This document shows positions 12,131-23,438 of a stretch of DNA of 64,000 nt, one piece after another; position 1 is the stretch's first letter; every line of letters starts with the position of its first letter. Position numbers and translations under genes: made by a program. This stretch comes from Dasypus novemcinctus (taxonomy: Eukaryota > Chordata > Mammalia > Cingulata > Dasypodidae), in assembly GCF_030445035.2 (NCBI RefSeq), contig NC_080683.1, forward strand, positions 122,931,225 to 122,995,224, written 5' to 3'. A model generated the notes under the pieces. It searched no databases, had not been told where the DNA came from, and saw only the letters and a list, made by a program, of their open reading frames with translations.

Positions 12131-14139
12131 ACCTCCAGGGACACGGACACAGCCTTTAAAGCGCAGTGAGACCCGGTGAGACAGCCCTTTTCCAGGAAAA
12201 CACATTTGTGGATGGAGTTCAGCTCTGTCAGGCCTCAGCTCAGGCAGCAGAGCTTTTGAGAGCAAGTGTTTTTGAATTCTTTCATTCAGCAGGAATAAAC
12301 AGGAAGAAAACTCTGTGGCTAAAATAATTTTTTCTTTGACGTTGAAGGCACTGGAATGAATTGAAATGGTTGGACACAAGGCATGAAAATCTTAGGGCCA
12401 TAAAAAAGCAATGTACGGGGGTGGTCTGAGTGAGTGTGTGTGAATGTGCAAGTGTGTATAGAGAAGTAGGAAGGAGGCTGGATTGAGGCACACATTCTCC
12501 TCTTTAACCATGTGGGGGTCTTGACCTGGAAGCTGTGGGCACGTCGGCCAGAACAGCCTGCTGCCTCGCTGATTACGGCAGGAGAACGGGTAAAAATAAA
12601 TAAGTACACAGGGTCCTTAATTTGGCCTCCTTTTAAACTTCTGCCACCCACAATTTATTATCCTGACGTCCTGGCAGAATTATCACTTTAATTCAAGCAA
12701 ATGCCTTTCTTGACTGACTCATGTGTTTATTTAAAGGCCATTTAAGAAAAGGAAAGGAATTACTGCCACAGCCTTTTTTGTAGGTTTAAAAAAACACTAA
12801 AAATTATGATTTCTCTTTGGGCTACCTGAAGCTCAAGGGGACATGTGTTTACAAATTGCGTAGTTACATTTGCTTATGTTATTATGTCATAAAATACCTC
12901 TGCTACTGATAATATTTAACACAAGGTGTAAGGTGGCTTTTAAAGCGGCAGTTTCTATACCAGTTCAAATTGTAGGTGGAACCCCACTAGTAGACAGCTC
13001 TACTTCTGAGCTGAATAGGAGGTTTTTAAGTTATGTTATTTGAGTCCTTCAGGAAAAGCATCTTTCCCGTGCTGGGGAATTGGCTACCAGGGGTCCCTGG
13101 CTGGTAAAAAGGAGCTTTTTGATATGGCAAGCAGCCTGCCTTAGAACAGGGCCACGAAGCTTCCAGCACACCCGCGTCAGTAAACGACAGGCTGTAGGCC
13201 ATTTCGGACAGCCCTGGGAAGTGGCAAAAAAGCAAAAGGATCTGAAATATTTTCAGCCTAGACCAGAGACCCAATTAGCTTGCAGCACCGCGTGCTCTCC
13301 GGTTTCACTGAGACTTGATAATGATGTTGCGAATCCTCCTAAACGCGTCGGATCAGAAGAGGCTTCGGCGGGTCGTCGGTGCCCGCTCGTGGGCTCCCCG
13401 GGGCAGGCGGGTGGGCGGCCAGAGCCGGGCAGGGGTCGCCCGGGCCCTCCAACCCGCCCCGACCGCGCTCTCTGCTGCTGGCGGGCCGTGCCAGTGTGTC
13501 CCTGCGGCCACGTCCTCCAAGGCCGTCTGTCCTCTCCTGAGCAGCCACGAGCGGAGGCCCCACGACCTCCGAGGAGAACTCCCTTCCCCATAACTGCTGG
13601 CTTCTGTATTCCTTTAAAAGCTTTTCCCGTAATAACAATGAAATATTTATCAAACAGTGTGTGTGGAGAGGCGAGGGCAAGCTGAGCGAAAGCAGGTCTT
13701 GTCTTTCTCTTCGTCCTCTCACAAGCGACAGAACGGCTCGGCTGGGTGCCCCCGTCAGGGTGACAGCAGTCCACACTGCCATGCCCGCATTGTGCCCCAT
13801 CGGGCAGGCTCACGCGTGGAGAGAGGTTCTGGCCCAGGTGGGTTTCGGCGTGCAGTTAATAGCCGAGGTGCAGCGCTCTGACCTTTTCTGTTCCACATGG
13901 GCAGAGCCTTCTCAAAAGCTCTGCAGCCTTTCTTGGGGTAATTTTTCCTTGTTTGGTCTCAAGATTCTTCAGTCTTAAGACCCCCAGCCTCACCTTACAT
14001 CCTCTTCCAGTGCCCCAAAGACTTTTGAGCTTGATGTACAATTACCGGACTCAAGAAAGCTGCAGTCCTGCCGAGGAGACTGGGGGTGACTTGGGAGCCG
14101 GATTGCAACAGGTTCAGAGTCTCTGAGACGAGCCAGGGG
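12131..14139. other. Unique sequence in the candidate intron
   Basis: No transposon recognised. 12650-12960 is AT-rich, free of repeats and has the look of conserved non-coding DNA, but that cannot be tested from one sequence. 13330-13620 is GC-rich with overlapping frames on both strands and no splice support. Confidence 0.35.
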
Positions 14140-14290
14140 CTTGAACAAGGGGCTTAAGCTCTGCGTGCATCACCTCCTCAGCTGTAATGGGAGGTCATAA
14201 TTGCACCCATCTCATGGGATAGTTTGAAAGAGTGAATGAGACAATAGAGGGAAACTCCTGTGATGATGGCTGGTATATGGAACTTATTCA
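14140..14290 (+). mobile_element. MIR SINE fragment
   Basis: The run from CACCTCCTCAGCTGTAATGG through the GAGTGAATGAGACAATA segment matches the middle part of a MIR in plus orientation. No ends are visible. Old and diverged. Confidence 0.7.
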
Positions 14291-14727
14291 ATTTGTGTTG
14301 ACTTTTAAAGAATCATCCAGAAAAAGAGAGCAGGACTGCTTCATGAACAAGCGCGTGCACTAGCAGGTTGTAAGCTGTACAGAAAACGGTTTGGAGAGGT
14401 TGGCAGTTAGGAGCAAAGAGAACCAGCCATGTGGTCATCCCAGGAGAGCAGTCAGATGTTGATGTGGGCATGCAGAGGGCATGGGCTTAAAGAGATGCTG
14501 GATATGGGTCAAAAAGAGCAGGGCATGCAGAGGTGGAGGCAGAGGGGTCCCGGCCAAATAAGACCCCCAAGGTTTCCAGTTGGAGAATCTTCCCTAGCTG
14601 AGGCACCCAAGAAGGGTTTTAGCAGAAAGATAAAGAGTTTGTTTTGGAATTGATGAATTTGAAACACCTTCTGTGTTGTTGAGTAGCCATAGTCGTTCTT
14701 CACTGATGGTTTTTAATCTATACACAC

Positions 14728-15369
14728 TGTGTACTAGCCAGCCAAAGCGGTACTGATGCAAAGTACCAGAAATCTGTTGGCTTTTATAAAGGGCATTTAT
14801 TTGCGGGAGAAGCTTGCTGATAAAAGGACCTAAAGAGTCCAACTCAAGGCTGCTTTCTCACCAACGTCAGCTTCCATGTGCTGAGACAGGATGGTGGGCG
14901 GTCTCTGCCTGGTCTCTTCTTCCTCTTCCTCTTAAGGATCCGTGGGCAAGCTTCTTCTGATCTCAGCTGTAGGCTGGCAGAGGGCTGGTCTCTTAGGGCT
15001 TCCTCTATCCGTCTGGCATAGGGCTCATTTCTTTCCAGGCTTTCTCAGCTGCTCAGCTGCAAACTATCAGGCAAATGGCTCAGCTCTCTCTGGGGCCCAA
15101 GGAACAAACTTGACAGAACTCTCTCTCTTCTTATGTGTCTTCTTGAGTGAGTGTCCATTTATGTCAGCCCACCAAGGGACCGGGGACTCAACCCTGAGTC
15201 ATGCCCTACTGTCGTGGTCAAATCAAAGCCCTAATCTTAACAGGTAATTTAATCAAGACATGTCAACTGAATCTAATACATTCAAATGGTAACACTCAGA
15301 GGAATAGATTAGTTTACAAACATAATCTTTCTCTTTTTTGAGATTCATAAATAATCTCAAACTGCCATA
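14728..15369 (-). mobile_element. Solo LTR, family A copy 1 (TG...CA, 5-bp duplication)
   Basis: This 642-bp unit starts TGTGTACTAG and ends CTGCCATA, with a 5-bp direct repeat CACAC at 14723-14727 and 15370-15374. The unit recurs at 31432, 43372 and 51175. On the minus strand an AATAAA lies about 60 bp before the element end, as in an LTR, so I place it on the minus strand. Five-base duplications fit ERVL/MaLR integration. No internal viral genes are attached. Confidence 0.75.
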
Positions 15370-15414
15370 CACACACACATAAGAATTCCCCTGGACTTGA
15401 GATAATGCAAGTTT

Positions 15415-16208
15415 GTTGTTGGTGTTGGTGTTGTTGACTGTGATGATGGCAGTGACAGTGGTGGTGGTAGAGGTGGCGGCAGTGATGGTGGTGGTGATGG
15501 TGGTGGTGGTGGTGGTGATGATGGTGGTGATGGAGGTGGTGATGGTGGTAGTGGTGATGGAGGTGATAGTGGTCGTGATGGTGGTGGTGGTGGTGTTGAT
15601 GGTGGCGGTGATGGTGGTGGTGGTGGTGGTGGTGGTGGTGATGATGGTGGTGATGGAGGTGGTGATGGTGGTAGTGGTGATGGAGGTGATGGTGGTGGTG
15701 ATGGTGATGTGGTTGTGGTGATGTCGTGGTGATGGTGGTGGTGGTGGTGATGGTGGTGATGTGGTGATGGTAGTGATGTGGTAGTGGTGGTGGTGGTGGT
15801 GGTGATGGTAGTGGTGATGGAGGTGATAGTGGTTGTGATGGTGGTGGTGGTGATGGTGGCGGTGATGGTGGTGGTGGTGGTGGTGGTGGTGGTGGCAATG
15901 CTGGTGATGATGGTGGTGCTGATGATGGCGGTGATATTGGTAGTGATGGTGGTGGTGATGGTGATGGTGATGGTAGTGGTGGTGATGGTGGTGGTGATGG
16001 TGGTGGTGATAGTGGTAGTGGTGATGGAGGTGATGGTGGTGGTGATGGTGGTAGCAGTGATGGAGGTGATGGTGGTCATGATGGTGGCGGTGGTGGTGGT
16101 GATGGTGGTCATGGTAGTGGTGGTGGAGGCGGCAGCGATGCTGGTGGTGGTGATGTGTTGGTGATGGTGGTGGTGATAGTGGTGATGATGGTGGTAGTGA
16201 TGGTGGTG
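15415..16208. repeat. TGG/TGA triplet tract with higher-order structure
   Basis: About 800 bp made almost only of GGT, GAT, GTG and AGT triplets on the + strand. A longer period is layered on it: the same block starts at 15547, 15670 and 15807 (spacings 123 and 137 bp), and a related block is near 16015. The minus-strand frames rich in His, Thr and Pro are by-products of the triplet repeat. It ends about 100 bp before the candidate acceptor at 16307. Confidence 0.95.
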
Positions 16209-16306
16209 AAGCTGTTTGTTTTAAAGTCTTTTCTCTTGTAGATAAGCTTTGTTTAGCTCATCTCAATAAACCCAACAAAAGCTAATCCTTCTCTGCCTAC
16301 CTACAG

Positions 16307-16419
16307 ACCTGCCGGAAGTTGTATGGTATGACACACAGAAAGGAGACTTTCAAATGCTTCATCCTTTCAGTAAAGACAGAGATAAGACTAGGACCAAAGA
16401 AACGTGCCCTAAACACTGA
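16307..16419 (+). CDS. Candidate second (terminal) coding exon, gene unidentified
   Basis: The 3' splice site is well formed: a branch-point-like GCTAATC at 16281-16287, a pyrimidine-rich stretch and CTACAG just before 16307. The exon opens in the phase left by 11470-11482. It reads Asp-Leu-Pro-Glu-Val-Val, then WYDTQKGDFQ, then a Lys/Arg-rich tail ending PKH, and stops at TGA 16417-16419. The joined product is 41 residues, acidic at the start and basic at the end, without membrane segment. An alternative is an internal exon using the GTAAAG donor at 16370, which would continue outside what I can identify. The sequence is not repeat-derived as far as I can see. Function unknown; no family recognised. 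Confidence 0.45.
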
Positions 16420-18195
16420 AATAACCAGGCCATTACCTAAGAAAATACAAGCACAAAGACATTTCATTTCATGCCAGATCAGAACTTTAAATGGAGAATC
16501 TGCATAAGTAACTCATGATACCATAACCAAACTCTTGTATACTCAAGATGGCAATTTAGAAGAAGGGCACCCTAACATGTTGAGCAGGGTTTTCATGTGA
16601 ATCAATTTGATTTGAAAGAGGATGCTTTCTAGAATGTATGATGGTTGACAAATTATATTTGATACAATTTTAATGTTTCCTCTAATCCTCTACTTTCTAT
16701 GATACCTTGATATTACTATCTATAATTTGTTAACTGATACTTTCTAGAAACATAATGTATATACTTTATACATGTACATGTACGTGGATTCTTTGGTTGG
16801 GGAATTATAAGCCTTGATATAGGGAAATATAAATTTGCTAGCTCTTTTCACAAACTTAACGAAAGTTTAGAGCAGATTTTCTTTTTACTTGAAACAGAAA
16901 TTCATTCTTATTCTCCGAAATGCCCCTTATATTGTAAAAATATTTATTATTGGAACATTTTATTAACTACAAAACAAATAATTAACAGGGATTTTCTTTG
17001 TGTTTATTGTAAAGCCCATTGTGCTATTTGCACATTTTATCTTTCATCAAATAAGGATTTTTAAGAGTATCTTGGATTCATGTAAAGATATTTTTCAAAG
17101 TGAAAGATTAAGATTTGATAAGTGACCTGCTTTTTGGAACATCTCTTTTCAAATGCCAATATTATTATAGAAATCACAGTGCTTTAAAACAAAAATGCCA
17201 AAAGGAAAAAATAGATTCTTGTTAAAACAGAAAACTACTCTGGAAGTGGTACTGGATTTTACTCTGAGTTTCCACTCTGTGGAGAAACTATGGCCTCCTA
17301 AGAACAAATGCTCAGACCTGCCTCATGAGTACAGCAGCAAGACAAAGTCTTTGTGGCTAAACACTGTTTTCTTTTTTTAGATCATTGGAAATTGTCCTCA
17401 GTGTTTTCCCCTTTGCAATCTCTCATCTTGCCAAAGATAAAATGAATTCTGATTTATCTATGTCCGTAATGTAATACAGGAATACAGGTCAATGGCTTGA
17501 GTCAAGAAGAACTATTGGAAAAGATAAAGAAAGTCAGCAGAAATACGTTTCTGTGGCAGAGTGGAAATCAGTAATCCAACATTTTCTAAATTATCTGCTC
17601 TTGTATAGTCATTATTCAGGATATTAATTAGACTTTCCCTCAACAGAGAATTTAGTGTTTGGGCAATTTTGGGAATTGCTCAGTTTAACAGTTTCTTAAC
17701 ATTCCAATAGCAAGAGCATGTAATTCCTTTTCTGTGCTATTATTTAGTGGAATATAGAATGCAGCCTTTCCCAATCATATTAACCACAGTTTCCTCTGAG
17801 GCTACCTAGTTACAAGGCAGATTACTCAAAATTGGAAACTACTGTGAAAAATCCCTTCATTCTCATTTTTTAGTTTTCACTTTTTACCTTAATCTTCCTC
17901 CCCCAGACTTTACTCCATTTCCTATTCCCTGTGTAGACATTCTGGGGAATTAGCAAACTATTCACTCTGTAAAAATCAATGCTTAATGATTTCAAAATTA
18001 AATATCTGTTCCATTCATGTCCAGGATTTTCCCTCTTCTTAGTCCTTGTTTCTTGGCTTTGGGGCATTTTGCTTGTTCATTAGCAACACCATCAGATGAA
18101 GGAAAGAAGGAAAGGGAGCTAGGACTTAAGCCTGCTTTGGAAAGGGGTGGACTCAATCACATCTGTGGGATTGGAAGTGATAAAATTGTAGATAG
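16420..18195 (+). other. Repeat-free AT-rich DNA, possible 3' UTR
   Basis: About 1.8 kb with no recognised transposon, directly after the candidate stop codon, in a region where repeats are otherwise dense. Base composition resembles a vertebrate 3' UTR. No AATAAA is present; an ATTAAA variant lies at 17997-18002. It could equally be intronic or intergenic conserved DNA. Confidence 0.3.
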
Positions 18196-20626
18196 AGGGA
18201 AGATAGTGGAGTAGGACGCTCCACAAATCTGTCCCTCCACCAAAACCATTATTGAACTGGCAGGAGCTGTCTGAGTCAACTATTTTGAAATTTCTGGAGT
18301 CTAGTGGAACACTGTGCAACATCCAGAGGAGATCTGGAGAAAGAGGCTGGTAATTACCAGTGAATTTCACCCTTTGGGCAGTGGCTACCATCCCCCACCC
18401 CCATGCCCGAACCATGTGGCAGGCAGCAGTAGGGACTACAACCTGGTCTCCTGGTGTAGCTTGGTGGTGTCGGGCGGGGTGTAAGGACATCATCCTCCAA
18501 AATCTGGAGGTGTGTGGTCTGATCACCAGGCATGGCTTTTGATCAGTTACTTCAGTGGCTGGAGAGAGCCAGCTCTGAGGTTGGCCATTTTCCAAAGCCT
18601 CTTAGGGAAAAGAGGCAGGACCTATTTTTTTCTTTTTCTCCTTCCATTTCCTGTTTGGGAGCACAATAGACTGGAAATGTCACAAATTGAGATATCTATT
18701 CCTCAACAACAACAAAAAACTAGCAATCCCAGAGGAGTGGGAGAACTAGATTTCCAGAGTAATAACATAATTCTCAGAAGGTCCACATTACAAAATACAC
18801 AAAGAAACAGGAAAATATGGACCATTCACAGGAAAAAATGCTTCTCCAAAAACTATCCCTGAGGAAGCTTGTATATTGGAACTATTAGTCAAAGACTTTA
18901 AGTCAACTATCTTAAATATGTTCTATACATAAAGAACTAAAGGAAATTAGGAAGACATTGTCTAAAAAAAATAGTTAGAAATTATATTTTTTTAAAAACA
19001 GACAGAAATTTTGGAGCTGCAGAATATAATAATTGAAATGAATAACTCACTAGACTGATTCAACAGTAGATTTGAACAGGTAGAAGAAAGGATTGGTGAA
19101 CTTGAAGATAAGACAATTGACATTATCCAGTGAGAGGAGAAAGAAAAATGAAGACAAATGGACAGAGCCCGAGGGACCCATGAAACATGATCAAGCATAC
19201 CAACACATGCCTCATTAGAGTCCCAGAAAGGCAAGAGAGAGAGAAAGGGGCCAAAAAAGTATTTGAAGAAATAATGGCTGAAAGCATCACAAATGTTATG
19301 AAAGACATGAATATACACATCCAGGAATCTCAATGAACACCAAGCAGGAAGGTGCAAATGAATCTACACCAAGTCACATTAGTCTGAAAATGTCAAAGTC
19401 CAAACAACATTTTGAAAACAGCAAGAGAGAAGAGACTTGTCACATACAAGGGATTCCCATTAAGATTAAAAGCAGATTTATCATCAGAAGCCATGCAAGC
19501 TAGAAGACAGTGGAACGTCATATTTAAATTCTTTAAAGAAAAAAAAACTGAACCAATAATTCTGTATCTGGCAAAATTATCTTTCAAAGATGAAGGATAA
19601 ATTAAGACATTTGCAGATAAGCAAAAACTGAAAGAGTTCATTTTCAGAAGACCTGCCCAACAAGACATGTTAAAGGGAGTCCTTCAGGCTGAAATAAAAG
19701 GACACTAGACAGAAACTTGGAGCCATAAAAAGAAATAAAGAACTTTGATAAAGGTAACTATATAGGTGAATATAAAATCCTATATTACTGTATTTTTTGG
19801 TTTATAACTGTTTCCCCCTCCCATATGACTTAACAGTCAAATATGTAAAATAACATTTAAAATCTATGTTAATGCCGTATAGTGAATATAAAGATTAGTC
19901 TGAGGCAATAACAATGTAAAGGAGAGGGATAGAGATATATAGGAAGAGAGTTTGTATGCTACTGAAACTAGGTATGTACTAGTTGAACTAGGTTGTTATT
20001 AGTTTAAGAGGGTCATTGTAATTATAAAGGTAACCACTATGAAAATAACTAAAAAAAAACATAGTGAAAAGGAAGGAAGAAGGGAAACAAAATGCCACAC
20101 TACAAAAAAAGCAACTAAATACAGAAAAAAGCAGTAATGGAGTAATTGAGGAAAGAAAACATAAAAACATACAGAAAACAAATATCTGAATGATAGAAGT
20201 AAATCCTCCTTTCTCATTTATCACCTTGATTGTCGATGGATTAAACTCCCTATTAAAAGACAGAAATTAGCAAATGGATGGTTCCTCTATATGCTGTGTA
20301 CAAGAGACTCACTTTAGGTACAAAGATACAAAGAAGTTGAAAGTAAAAGGGTGGAAAAAGATGTTCCATGTGAACAGTAATCAAAAGAGAGCTCAAGTGG
20401 CCCCATTACTGTCAGACAAAACAGAGTTTAAGTCAAAAAATGTTGTAAGTGACAAAGAAGATATAACAATTATACAAATGTATGCATCTCATATATAAAA
20501 TAAAAATTGATAGAACTGAAGAGAGAAATAGATAGTTCTACAATGGTAGTTGGAGACTTCAATACATCACTTTCAATGATTGAAAGAGCATCTAAACAGA
20601 AGATCAACAAGTAAATGGGAGACTTG

Positions 20627-21047
20627 GGAAGCAGACATGGCTCACCTGATAGAGCGTCTGTCTATCATATGGAGGGTCCAGGGTTCGATCCCCAGGGCCT
20701 CCTGACCCGTGTGGTGAGCTGGCCCATGTGCAGTGCTGCCACGCGCAAGGAGTGCTGTGCCACACTGGTGCCCCCGTGTAGGGGTGCCCCACGAACAAGG
20801 AATGTGCCCCTCAAGGAGAGGCGCTCTGCGTGAAAAAAGCACAGCCCGCCCAGGAGTGGCACCGCATACATGGAGAGCTGATGCAGCAAGATGACGCAAG
20901 GAAAAAGAGATGCAGTTTCCCAGTGCCACTGGATAATGCAAGTGGATGCAGAAGAACACGCAGAGAATGGATGCAGAGAGCAGATAACAGGGGGAAGGGC
21001 AGGGAAATAAATTCTAAAAAATTCTTTGAAAAAATTTTTTAAAAAGA
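20627..21047 (+). mobile_element. DAS-SINE, chimeric, divergent older subfamily
   Basis: A tRNA-like head (TGGCTCACCTGATAGAGCG, then GGGTTCGATCCCC as B box) is followed by the chimeric body and an A-rich tail. The head differs from the GGCCCAGTGG heads of the other long copies. A short duplication AGACTTG flanks it at 20620-20626 and 21048-21054, inside L1 ORF2. Confidence 0.9.
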
Positions 21048-21090
21048 AGACTTGAGCAACACTTTTAACTAATTAGACCCAATGAACATA

Positions 21091-23438
21091 CAGGCCTGCC
21101 TCAGAGTTACTGAGGGTTTGGTTCCAGACCACCACACTAAAAATAATATCACCATGCAGGGATATCACACAGATTTTTTTATTTCCCTGTAGTCTAAATA
21201 TGCAATAGCATTATGCCTGTAAATCAATGTACATACTTTAATTAAAAATGTTATTACTAAAAAACGTTAACCATCGTCTGAGCCTTTGCTAAGTCACAAT
21301 CTTTTCTATGGTGGGGGTCTTCCTTGATGTTGACGACTGCTGACTGATCAGGGTGGTAGTTACTCAAGATTGGGGTGGCTGAGGCAATTTCTTAAAATAA
21401 GACAACAATGAAGTTTCCTACATTGGTTGACTCTTCCTTTCCAAAAGGTGTTTCCATAGCATGACCGCTGTTTGACAGCTTTTTACCCACAGTAGAATTT
21501 CCTCCTCTTTCAATATTGGAGTCAATCCTCTCAAACCCTGCCGCTGTACTACCAACTAAATTGATGTAATATTCTAAATCCTTTGTTTTCATTTCAACAA
21601 TGGTCACATCATCTTCACCAGGAGTAGATTCCATCCCAAGAAGCCACTTTCTTTGATCATCCCTAAGAAGCAACTCCTCATTCTTGCATGTTTTATCATG
21701 TGGTTGCAGCAATTCAATCACATTTTCAAGCTCCACTTCTAATTTCTAGTTCTCTTGCTATTTCCACCGTAGCTGCAGTTACTTCCACTGAAGTCTTGAA
21801 CACCTCAAAGTCATCCACAAGGATTGGAATCAACTTCTTCCAAACTCCTATTAATGTTGATACTTTGATCTCCCATGAATCATGAATATTCTTCATGGCA
21901 TCTAGAATGGTGAATCCTTCCCACAGGTTTTCATTTGTCTTTGCCCAGATCCATCAGGGGAATCACTATCTACGGCAGCTATGGTCTTATGAAATATATT
22001 TCTTAAATAATAAAACTTGAAAGTCAAAATGACTCCCTGATTCATGGGCTGCAGATTGGACACTGTGTTAGGCATGAAACAACATTAATCTTGTGCATCC
22101 CTGTCAGAGCTCTTGGGTGACTAGGGGCATTGTCAATGAGCAGTCACATTTTGAAAGGACTCTTTTTTCTGAGAAGGTCTCAATGGTGGGCTTAAAATCT
22201 TCAGTAAACCATATTGTACACAAATGTGCTGTCATCCAGGCTTCGGTTGTTCTGTTTAGAGTGCACAGGCAGAGCAGGTTTAGCATCATTCTGAAGGGCG
22301 CTAGGATTTCTGGAATGGTAAATGAGCACTGTCTTTGACTGTAAGTTACAAGCTGCATTAGCCCCTAACAAGAAAGTCAGCCTGAATTTTCAAGCTTTTA
22401 AGCCAGTCGTTGAATTCTCCTCTCTAGCTGTGAAAGTCCTAGATGGCATTTTCTTCCAATGGAAGGCTGTTTTGTCTACATTGAAAATCTTTTGTTATGT
22501 ATAGCCACCTTCATCAGGTATCTTAGCTAAATCTTCTGGATAACTTGCTGCAGATTCTACATCAGTACTTGCTGCCTCACCTTCTACTTTTATGTTATGG
22601 AGATGGCTTCTTTTCTCAAACCTCATGAACCAACCTCTGCAAGCTTCACACTTTTATTCTGTAGCTTTCTTTCCTCTCTTAGCCGTCAGAGAATTGAAGA
22701 GAATTAGAGCTTTGCTCTGGATTAGGCTTTGGTTTAATGGTATGTTGTGGCTGGTGTGACCTTCTGTCCAGACCATGAAAACATTCTCCATATCAGCAAA
22801 AAGAATGTTCACTTTCTTATCATTCATGTGTTCACTGGAGCAGCACTTTTAATTTCCTAAAAGAACATTTCTTTTGCATTTACCACTTGGATAACTGCTT
22901 GGAGCAAGAGGCCTACATTTCAGCTTATCTTGGCTTTCCTCACTAAACGTAATCATTTCTAGCTTTTGATTTCAAATGGGAGATGGGTGAATCTTCCTTT
23001 CACTTGAATACTTAGAGGCCATGGTAGGATTATTACTTGGCCTAATTTCAATACTCTTGTGTCTCAGAGAATAGGGAGGCCTGAGGGGAGAGAAAGCGAT
23101 GGGGAACCGGTTGGGGAGCAGTCAGAACACAAAGAACACTTACTGATTAAGTTCTCTGTCTTACATGGGCACAGTTCATGGCTCCCCAAACAATTACAAC
23201 AGTAGCATCAAAGATCACTGACCACAGAGCACCATAATAGTAATAATAATAATGACAAAGTTTTAAATATTGCTAGATTACCAAAATGTGACAGAGACAA
23301 AATTGAGCTCATGTTGTTGGCAAAATGGCGCCAATAGATTTGCTCAACACAGGGTTGCCAGAAACCTTCAATTTGTTAAAAAAAAAAGTAACATCAAGTG
23401 CAATAAAACAAGGTGCAGTTAAATGAGGTATGCCTACA
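21091..23438 (-). mobile_element. Tigger1 DNA transposon (TcMar-Tigger), nearly full length
   Basis: Terminal inverted repeats are visible: CAGGCCTGCCTCAG at the left and GAGGTATGCCTACA at the right, degraded forms of the Tigger1 ends. A TA target duplication lies at 21089-21090 and 23439-23440. At 2.35 kb it is near the family's full size. The transposase runs on the minus strand; its C-terminal part is legible at 21392-21736 (motifs LLGMESTPGED and KDLEYYINLV), but the rest is full of stops and shifts. It cannot be active. Confidence 0.9.
21392..21736 (-). pseudogene. Tigger1 transposase remnant, C-terminal part
   Basis: A 114-codon open stretch on the minus strand corresponds to the C-terminal end of the Tigger1 transposase (pogo/Tc1-mariner group, related to CENP-B and TIGD proteins). 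The catalytic part should lie to the right (higher coordinates) and is not open. This is a decayed transposon gene and not a domesticated one, because the rest of the coding region is disrupted. Confidence 0.75.

Noticed and set aside
11000..12379. Frames of 174-259 codons on both strands in the CpG island
   Set aside because: Opposing frames overlap fully, CpG-rich DNA is poor in stop codons, and none has splice or domain support. Only the short exon at 11470 is retained.
15314..16164. Long His-, Thr-, Pro- or Val/Met-rich frames
   Set aside because: All are readings of the TGG/TGA triplet tract in different frames.
15415..16208. Possible CRISPR-like or other spaced array
   Set aside because: Triplet repeats without unique spacers in a mammalian genome; a simple repeat explains it.
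16240..16250. Alternative splice acceptor (TTCTCTTGTAG near 16238)
   Set aside because: Plausible tract, but the following sequence meets stops quickly and does not match the phase of the first exon as well as 16307.
20641..20720. tRNA gene
   Set aside because: The A- and B-box sequence belongs to a DAS-SINE head: it is followed by the SINE body and tail, flanked by a target duplication, and does not fold as a full tRNA.
21392..21736. Domesticated Tigger-derived host gene
   Set aside because: Only the C-terminal part is open; the remaining transposase region is full of stops and shifts and the element still has its inverted repeats, so it is an ordinary dead transposon.
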